NCBI GenBank assembly: GCA_903886275.1
Contig: CAISLN010000085.1
Location: 1-47,192, forward strand
Source of the DNA: an uncultured beta proteobacterium
GTDB lineage: Bacteria; Pseudomonadota; Gammaproteobacteria; Burkholderiales; Burkholderiaceae_C
Direction of reading: 5' to 3'
DNA: 47,192 nt
The notes beneath the pieces were generated by a model that was given only the letters and a program-made list of their open reading frames with translations, had not been told where the DNA came from and did no database searches. Numbering within the stretch: position 1 is the stretch's first letter; every line of letters starts with the position of its first letter. Both the position numbers and the translations under genes were made by a program. Below are positions 42,056-47,192 of this stretch, piece after piece.

Positions 42056-43648
42056 TCAATACCACTGGTCGGTCATGGCGCCTTTTTTGCGCGCCACAAA
42101 ATCTTTCAAGGCCTCATCGGTGGCCCCATCCATGGGCGGCGCCTCATAGTCGGAAAGCGCCGTCTTCCAACGCGTGTTGGCGCGCTGGGCGCTGTCGGTC
42201 CTGCCGGCCTCTACCCAGGATTCAAACGGCGTGTTGTCGGAAATGGTGGAGTCATAAAACGCGGTGGTGTAGTTGGCCATGGTGTGGGCGCTGCCCAGGT
42301 AATGGCCGCCGGGCGTGACCTCTTTGAAGGCACTCATCGCCAACGTGTTGTCGTCCACCACCACGCCATTCAAGTAGCTGTGCAGGGCGCCGCAGAAGTC
42401 GGCGTCCATCATGAATTTCTCATAGCTCATGGACAAGAGGCCATCGAGAAAACCGGCCGAATGCAAGATGAAATTGGCGCCGCAATGAATGGCCGACAGC
42501 ATGGACATCACGCTCTCCTGCATGGCCTGGCCGTCGGGCAGCTTGGAGGTGGTAAACGAGCCGGCGCAGCGCAGCGGCAAATTCAAGCGCCTTGCCAACT
42601 GGCCGATCACCATGGAGCCAATCGCGGGCTCGGGCGTGCCAAAGGTGGGCGAGCCCGAACGCAGCGACATGCTGGACAGAAAATTTCCATAGATGACGGG
42701 CGCACCGGGGCGCTCCAACTGGGTGATGGCGCAGCCCACCATGGTCTCGGCATGCGCCTGGGCAATCGCCCCCGCATTGGTCACCGGCCCCATGGCGCCG
42801 CCCAAAATAAAGGGCACGATGACGGCGGCCTGGTTCGCCCTTGCATAGGCCCGCGCCGACTTGGTCATGGTGCCGTCCCACAAGAGCGGCGAGTTGACAT
42901 TGACATTGCCCAAGATGACGCAGTTCTGGTCCACAAAGTCTTTGCCAAACAGAATGCGCGACATCTCAATGGAGTCTTCGGCGCGCTCCTCGGAGGTGAT
43001 GCTGCCCATATAGGCCTTGTCCGAATAGCGCATGTGGGCATACACCATGTCGAGGTGGCGTTTGTTGACCGGCACATCGGTGGGCTCGCAGACCGTGCCG
43101 CCGCTGTGGTGCAGCCAGGGGCTGGCATAGGCGAGCTTGATGAAGTTCTGAAAATCTTCCAGCGTGCCGTAGCGCCTGCCCCGGTCCAGGTCCATCACAA
43201 AGGGCGAGCCGTAGGCGGGTGAGAACACGACGTTGTTACCGCCTATCTGCACGCTGCGGGCCGGGTTGCGGGCGTGCTGGGTGAATTCCTTGGGAGCCGT
43301 CTTGAGGATCTCGCGCACATGGCCGGGTTCGAAGGTGACGTGCATGCCCCTGACCTTGGCGCCGGCTTTTTTGAACATGGCCAGGCATTCGTCGTCGTCC
43401 CGGATGTCCAGGCCGACTTCGGCGAGGATGCGTTCGGCGGTGGCTTCGATTTTGAGCAGGTTCTCTTCGCCCATGACGTCATAGGTCGGGATGTTTCTTT
43501 TGATATAGGCCGGGCCGAAGATTTTGGCCTTGGGGTCGCGGCGTTCTCTTGCTCCGGCGCGTCGGTGTTTTTTGGGTTCTGTTGCTGTGGTTAAAGGCAG
43601 TTCTTGCGATGCTGTGTCTGCGGTTGTCATGGTGCTTGGCTCGGTCAT
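42056..43648 (-). CDS. MttB-family methyltransferase, non-pyrrolysine type
   Basis: 530 residues from the ATG at 43648 with AGGAG 10-11 bases upstream; the frame is open to 43795, but that part runs into a repeat and is not protein-like. The body shows the family pattern: NIPTYDVMGEENLLKIEATAERILAEVGLDI, then SGGTVCEPTDVPVNKRHL and FILGGAMGPVTNAGAIAQAHAETM. The frame has no internal amber codon, so it is not a pyrrolysine-containing trimethylamine enzyme; such homologues (MtgB-like) demethylate glycine betaine or other quaternary amines onto a corrinoid protein. No corrinoid-protein gene is in the window. It is translated close to the demethylase-like gene after it and diverges from a LysR gene. 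Confidence 0.88.
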   Translation of the reverse strand: MTEPSTMTTADTASQELPLTTATEPKKHRRAGARERRDPKAKIFGPAYIKRNIPTYDVMGEENLLKIEATAERILAEVGLDIRDDDECLAMFKKAGAKVRGMHVTFEPGHVREILKTAPKEFTQHARNPARSVQIGGNNVVFSPAYGSPFVMDLDRGRRYGTLEDFQNFIKLAYASPWLHHSGGTVCEPTDVPVNKRHLDMVYAHMRYSDKAYMGSITSEERAEDSIEMSRILFGKDFVDQNCVILGNVNVNSPLLWDGTMTKSARAYARANQAAVIVPFILGGAMGPVTNAGAIAQAHAETMVGCAITQLERPGAPVIYGNFLSSMSLRSGSPTFGTPEPAIGSMVIGQLARRLNLPLRCAGSFTTSKLPDGQAMQESVMSMLSAIHCGANFILHSAGFLDGLLSMSYEKFMMDADFCGALHSYLNGVVVDDNTLAMSAFKEVTPGGHYLGSAHTMANYTTAFYDSTISDNTPFESWVEAGRTDSAQRANTRWKTALSDYEAPPMDGATDEALKDFVARKKGAMTDQWY

Positions 43649-43680
43649 GTGTTTACGCTCCTGTTTTTGTGCCTGCCAGA

Positions 43681-43985
43681 GCGGGGTATGCCCGGCGGCT
43701 CCTACTGCGGCATACGCACAAGTCGCCGCCGGGCACACCCCACTCCGGCGAATGGGGTGCGTTGCTGCGCTCGCCCGTTGAATACTCAATACCAATACCG
43801 TTCGCGCATCGGTTGTTACCGGTCACTGCTTTGTTGGCGCGAAATGAATCATGTCTATCGGTTTCCCTCGCTGGTTCACCACCGAGCAGCGCAAGCGCGT
43901 GCAGGGTGTGCCGTGGGGCGATTTGGCTTCGCCGAAACTTCGTTTTGTGCGTATGCCGCAGTATGAGGACACCGGCATACCCCGC
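43681..43985. repeat. 305-bp element with 41-bp inverted arms between mttB-like and lysR genes
   Basis: Arms 43681-43721 and 43945-43985 are inverted copies: the outer 12 bases (GCGGGGTATGCC) and inner 19 bases (TACTGCGGCATACGCACAA, 43703-43721) match perfectly, and the middle differs. The left arm also folds with 43725-43741 into a long hairpin (16 of 17 pairs). Interior open frames are not protein-like. It is a palindromic repeat element, perhaps miniature mobile or REP-like, sitting in the divergent control region. Confidence 0.65.
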
Positions 43986-44131
43986 ATGCGCGTACCGCCA
44001 TGCAGGCCTGGCGAAGCACGAACGCCCAAACCCGGTACATAGTTTCCATTCATCACCATGCACCACAGCTTATGTGAAGCGGCCTTTCTTGTGAACGGCA
44101 AGCCAACTCATGCGTGCCATAAACTCAGCTC
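43986..44131. other. Region between the repeat element and the LysR gene
   Basis: No supported gene. It must hold the LysR gene promoter and perhaps operators for the divergent mttB-like operon, but no clear T-N11-A site was found. A 63-residue frame at 43851-44042 runs out of the repeat and is not accepted. Confidence 0.3.
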
Positions 44132-45040
44132 ATGCCCAGCACCCAATCTTCCAACGCGACCAAGTCCCTCAACAACCTATTGGTGTTCGAGTCCGCCGCC
44201 CGCAGAGGCAGCTTTACCCGCGCAGCGGAAGACCTGCACATCAGCCAGCCAGCCGTCAGCCATGCCATGCGCCTGCTGGAGGCCGACCTGGGCGTGGCCC
44301 TGTTCGAGCGCCAGCACAAGGGCGTGCAGACCACCGAGGCCGGCAAGTACCTACTCGAACAAGTGGGCATGGGCCTGTCACTCATCGACCAGGCGCTGCG
44401 CGAGGTGCGCAGCATGCAGGCGCACCAGGTCACGCTAGCAGTGTCCACCGCCACGGCCACCTGGTGGCTGCTGCCGCGCATTGCGCGCTTCAAGCAGCAA
44501 CACCCCGATATCGAGCTGCGCATCATCACCACCGACACCGATCTGGACATGGTGCGCGAACGCATAGACCTGTCGATCACCTTGGGCGCGGACGACTTTG
44601 CCACGCGCCAGCGCTGGCACTTTGTGGATGAAGAAATCTTTCCGGTCTGCAGCCCGAAGTTCTTGCAAGCCAACCCGCTACCTGACCTGAAGGCTCTGGC
44701 GCACAGCCCGCTGTTGGTGCTGGAAGAACGCTACAAAGCGCGCATGGACTGGACCGAATGGCTGGCGCGCTTTGAGGTGCGCCTGCCGCGCAAGCCCGCG
44801 CTGTTTCGCTTCAACGACTATTCCATCGTGCTGCAAGCGGCCATCGAAGGCCAGGGCGTGGCGCAGGGCTGGCGCCACATCGTGCAGCCGCTGATTGCGC
44901 AGGGCCTGTTGCTGCGCCCGCTGCAGCAAAGCGTCACCACCGACCAGCCGATTTTCATCACCGCGCCCCAGGGCAAGGTGCTGCGCGCGGACGTGGCCCA
45001 TCTGAAGGACTGGCTGGTGATGGAGGCAGCGAACGCCTAA
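44132..45040 (+). CDS. LysR-family transcriptional regulator
   Basis: 302 residues. The N-terminal winged helix-turn-helix is typical (NNLLVFESAARRGSFTRAAEDLHISQPAVSHAMRLLEADLGVALFER). The C-terminal part is a two-lobed ligand-binding domain (about 95-300) with LAVSTATATWWLLPRIARFKQQHPDIELRI. It resembles GcvA-type regulators in overall pattern. It is divergent from the mttB-like/demethylase operon across 483 bases and is the likely regulator of that operon, with the methylated amine or a breakdown product as the inducer; this is inferred from position. Confidence 0.92.
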   Translation: MPSTQSSNATKSLNNLLVFESAARRGSFTRAAEDLHISQPAVSHAMRLLEADLGVALFERQHKGVQTTEAGKYLLEQVGMGLSLIDQALREVRSMQAHQVTLAVSTATATWWLLPRIARFKQQHPDIELRIITTDTDLDMVRERIDLSITLGADDFATRQRWHFVDEEIFPVCSPKFLQANPLPDLKALAHSPLLVLEERYKARMDWTEWLARFEVRLPRKPALFRFNDYSIVLQAAIEGQGVAQGWRHIVQPLIAQGLLLRPLQQSVTTDQPIFITAPQGKVLRADVAHLKDWLVMEAANA

Positions 45041-45076
45041 GCTATTGCGCGCGTCGGCGCAAATGAAAGGCTGTGT

Positions 45077-46588
45077 ATGAAGAAAAACAAGAAGATTATT
45101 GACGCCGAAGAACCTACGGGCGAGGTGGCGAATGTGGCAGGTTTTCTGCCGCCGCCTTCCAAAAGGGAACATCAACTTGTCGAATGGAAGTCCACCTGGC
45201 GTGATGACTACTTGCGCTGGGTCTGTGGCTTCGCCAATGCCGAAGGCGGGGTGCTGGAAATCGGGCGTGACGACCAGGGACAGGCCGTGGGTGTGGCCCA
45301 TGCGGCGCGCTTGCTGGAAGAAATTCCCAACAAGGTGCGCGACGTGCTGGGCATCATGGTGGATGTGCATTTGCGACAGGAAGGCGGGCACGATGTGCTG
45401 GAAATTCACGTGGAACCTTACCCCAGCCCGGTGAGCTACAAGGGCGAATACCACTACCGCAGCGGCAGCACCAAGCAAGAGTTGAGGGGTGCAGCACTCT
45501 CGCATTTTCTGCTCAAGAAGCAAGGGCTTCACTGGGATGCGATGCCGCTGCCCGGCGCGCAATGGACCGATCTGGATGCAAAGGTTTTGCAAAGGTTTCG
45601 CCGACTGGCGCTCAGGAGCCAGCGCCTCTCGGTCGAAATGCTGCAAGAACCGGATGACAGCTTGCTGGACAAACTGCACCTGACGGCAGCCGAAGGCCTT
45701 AAGCGGGCCGCAGTGCTGCTGTTCCACCCGGACCCTGAGCGTTTTGTCGGTGGCGCCTTTCTGAAGATTGGATTTTTCGAAAGCGATGCGGATTTGCGCT
45801 ACCAGGACGAAGTGCATGGCGACCTGTTATCCCAAGTGGGCAAAGCCATCGACATTTTGAAAGCCAAATATCTGAGAGCCTGGATTTCTTACGAGGGTCT
45901 GCAACGCATAGAGTCCTACCCGCTGCCAGATGCTGCCTTGCGCGAGGCTCTGCTGAACGCAGTCGTGCACAAGGACTACGCCAGCGGTGCTCCGATTCAG
46001 ATCAGCGTCTATCCCAACAAGCTCATGGTCTGGAACCCGGCCCAACAGCCGCAGCCATGGACCGCGCAGCGGCTGCTCGCCAAGCACGCATCGACCCCCG
46101 TCAATCCGGACCTGGCCAGCATTTTTTTTCGTGCCGGAATGATCGAATCCTGGGGCCAGGGCATAGAGCGCATGGTGCAGGCCTGCAATGATGTGGGTCT
46201 GAAAATACCGGCTTTTGTGCCAGAGGACGGTGGGTTCTGGGTCACATTCAGCTTTGCACAGCAGCTGATTGCCGAAAATACGACCGGGTCGGTGACTGGG
46301 TCGGTGACTGGGTCGGCGACTGGGTCGGCACCGGCAATGATGCGCTTGCCTCCAATTTCCCGGCTGGTCTGGACATTGGGTGGAGCCGAATTGGCTCCGT
46401 CGGAGATTCAGCAGCGCCTGGGGTTGCTACACAGGCCTACCTTCCGCGAGAACTATCTGCGACCTGCGCTGCAACAAGGACTGCTGGAAATGACCTTACC
46501 TGGCAAGCCCGCAAGCCGCTTGCAGCGTTACCGGCTGACCCCTTCCGGCAAAGCTTTGTGGCTAGGTCTGCAACAGAAAACTGACTGA
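45077..46588 (+). CDS. AlbA_2/Schlafen-type putative transcriptional regulator with ATP-binding-like C-terminus
   Basis: 503 residues. The N-terminal AlbA_2 (Schlafen AAA_4) domain (about 30-150) has EWKSTWRDDYLRWVCGFANAEGG and LEIGRDDQGQAVGV. The middle part has the helper region RIESYPLPDAALREALLNAVVHKDY, related to GHKL-like ATPase motifs in this family, and FFRAGMIESWGQGIERM. Near residue 403-418 are four copies of a 4-residue repeat (TGSV/TGSA), then a winged-helix end (LAPSEIQQRLGLLHRPTFRENYLRPALQQGLLEM). The family acts in transcription control or RNA/DNA binding; exact function is not established. AAAGG lies eight bases upstream of the ATG. Confidence 0.85.
   Translation: MKKNKKIIDAEEPTGEVANVAGFLPPPSKREHQLVEWKSTWRDDYLRWVCGFANAEGGVLEIGRDDQGQAVGVAHAARLLEEIPNKVRDVLGIMVDVHLRQEGGHDVLEIHVEPYPSPVSYKGEYHYRSGSTKQELRGAALSHFLLKKQGLHWDAMPLPGAQWTDLDAKVLQRFRRLALRSQRLSVEMLQEPDDSLLDKLHLTAAEGLKRAAVLLFHPDPERFVGGAFLKIGFFESDADLRYQDEVHGDLLSQVGKAIDILKAKYLRAWISYEGLQRIESYPLPDAALREALLNAVVHKDYASGAPIQISVYPNKLMVWNPAQQPQPWTAQRLLAKHASTPVNPDLASIFFRAGMIESWGQGIERMVQACNDVGLKIPAFVPEDGGFWVTFSFAQQLIAENTTGSVTGSVTGSATGSAPAMMRLPPISRLVWTLGGAELAPSEIQQRLGLLHRPTFRENYLRPALQQGLLEMTLPGKPASRLQRYRLTPSGKALWLGLQQKTD
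46283..46330 (+). repeat. Four tandem 12-bp repeats inside the AlbA_2-type gene
   Basis: The unit ACTGGGTCGGTG is repeated four times with single-base changes, encoding TGSV, TGSV, TGSA, TGSA. Being a multiple of three, copy changes would keep the frame and alter only the linker length before the winged-helix end. Similar short repeats (for example VTEN) are common at this point in the family. Confidence 0.85.
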
Positions 46589-46611
46589 ATAGCCCGCCAT
46601 CAGGCTACTGG

Positions 46612-47192
46612 CTAGGCCCACGCAAAGCGCGGCCGCGGCAAGGCGCGGTTCCACAGCGGCACGCTCCAGCTGCACACGAACAGCATCACGATCAGGCCAT
46701 GCGGCTTGTACAGCAGGTACTGCCAGACAAAGGCGGCACAAGCCACCTGCACCGCATAGGCCATGCGGGCGCGCGGATGTTGGGGCGTGGTCATGGGGTC
46801 GCTGACCATGAAGAAGGCAAACAGCAGCACCGCGCCGCTGCTGACCTGCTGCAGCCACATGGCACAGCCCAGGTCCCAGGCGTATCCCAGCCACAGCAGA
46901 CGTGCGCCCAGCAACAGACCCCAGGCCGACAGAAAAACCATCGACACATCCCAGCGCTGGATACGCCGCGTCACCAGCGCTCCCAGGGCAATAAACCACA
47001 GCGCCAGCAGGCCTTCAGAGCCCCATTGCGCCGGGCTCAGCCAGGCACCGGGCAAGCAGGCCCAGGCCAAAAAGGCGGCCAGGTTGGCGGGGTTGAGCAC
47101 ATGGCTTTTGCTGCTGGGCGGACCCAAGCGCAGGAGGTACTTGCTGCTGATGGCGAGCAGGGCCAGCAAGGGGTGGACCCAGTCACTTTGCG
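46612..47192 (-). CDS. RnfD/NqrB-like (NQR2/RnfD/RnfE family) membrane protein, N-terminus outside window
   Basis: The frame is open to the right edge, reading QSDWVHPLLALLAISSKYLLRLG from 47190, so the gene starts outside; a TTG at 47167-47169 is not a likely start. It contains SHVLNPANLAAFLAW, typical of the RnfD/NqrB family near the membrane flavin region, several hydrophobic helices and FFMVSDPMTTPQHPRAR, which is another family landmark. In full complexes it carries covalently bound FMN and helps ion-coupled electron transfer; in stand-alone genes the role varies. No other rnf gene is in the window. Confidence 0.75.
   Translation of the reverse strand, partial: QSDWVHPLLALLAISSKYLLRLGPPSSKSHVLNPANLAAFLAWACLPGAWLSPAQWGSEGLLALWFIALGALVTRRIQRWDVSMVFLSAWGLLLGARLLWLGYAWDLGCAMWLQQVSSGAVLLFAFFMVSDPMTTPQHPRARMAYAVQVACAAFVWQYLLYKPHGLIVMLFVCSWSVPLWNRALPRPRFAWA

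Noticed and set aside
42056..43648. Pyrrolysine-containing trimethylamine methyltransferase
   Set aside because: The frame has no internal amber codon, and no pyrrolysine genes are in the window.
43851..44042. 63-codon plus-strand frame between the mttB-like and LysR genes
   Set aside because: It lies largely inside the inverted-repeat element and its composition follows the repeat, not a protein.

Overview
The window looks like a chromosome segment of a GC-rich betaproteobacterium, most likely of the order Burkholderiales and close to Comamonadaceae. Pointers are a PHA-granule-region protein beside a DUF1840 protein, a Liv-type ABC operon with CoA ligases, Opp transport genes, and palindromic intergenic repeats of the kind I associate with Comamonadaceae. 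The genus assignment is inference. About 40 genes are supported; no rRNA, tRNA or CRISPR array was seen.

Layout. 1-560: end of an IS4-family (IS50-like) transposase, then a 256-bp segment bounded by 19-bp inverted repeats. 560-4828: an RND efflux pump operon (adaptor, then permease) on the minus strand. About 4960-11160: a strikingly AT-rich island (37-38% G+C in two hand-counted lines, against about 60% around it) with six minus-strand genes: a glycine/cysteine-rich GRDP-like protein, an ABC exporter, a JmjC/cupin-type Fe(II)/2OG oxygenase, a small unknown protein, a SnoaL/DUF4440-like protein, and a TauD-type Fe(II)/2OG oxygenase with one in-frame stop. An XRE regulator and a truncated ISKra4 transposase close the island on the right. 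This cluster is the best candidate for an undescribed system: a secreted or surface Gly/Cys-rich product oxidised by two oxygenases and exported by a dedicated ABC protein.

12463-13727: PHA-associated protein, DUF1840 protein and a HicAB toxin-antitoxin pair. 13808-22563: a minus-strand operon with an acyl-CoA synthetase, LivG, LivH, LivM, a periplasmic binding protein, LivF and a PaaK-like CoA ligase, suited to uptake of a carboxylic (perhaps aromatic) acid followed by CoA activation. Two Crp/Fnr regulators (22719-24114) are divergent from it, followed by a small membrane protein with a well placed Crp/Fnr-type site. 24514-27547: an rRNA pseudouridine synthase and HtpG.

27730-33181: a complete Opp-type peptide transporter (OppA-B-C-D-F), converging on an M14 cytosolic-type carboxypeptidase. 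34458-37482: a YhgE/Pip membrane protein and an AAA+ ATPase. 37487-39841: a periplasmic solute-binding protein and a CHASE-GGDEF diguanylate cyclase, likely a sensor pair. 40011-45040: an MttB-family methyltransferase (non-pyrrolysine) and an Old-Yellow-Enzyme/FAD demethylase-like protein, divergent from a LysR regulator across a 305-bp inverted-repeat element; this suggests methylated-amine (betaine-like) catabolism. 45077-46588: an AlbA_2/Schlafen-type putative regulator. The right edge cuts an RnfD/NqrB-like membrane protein.
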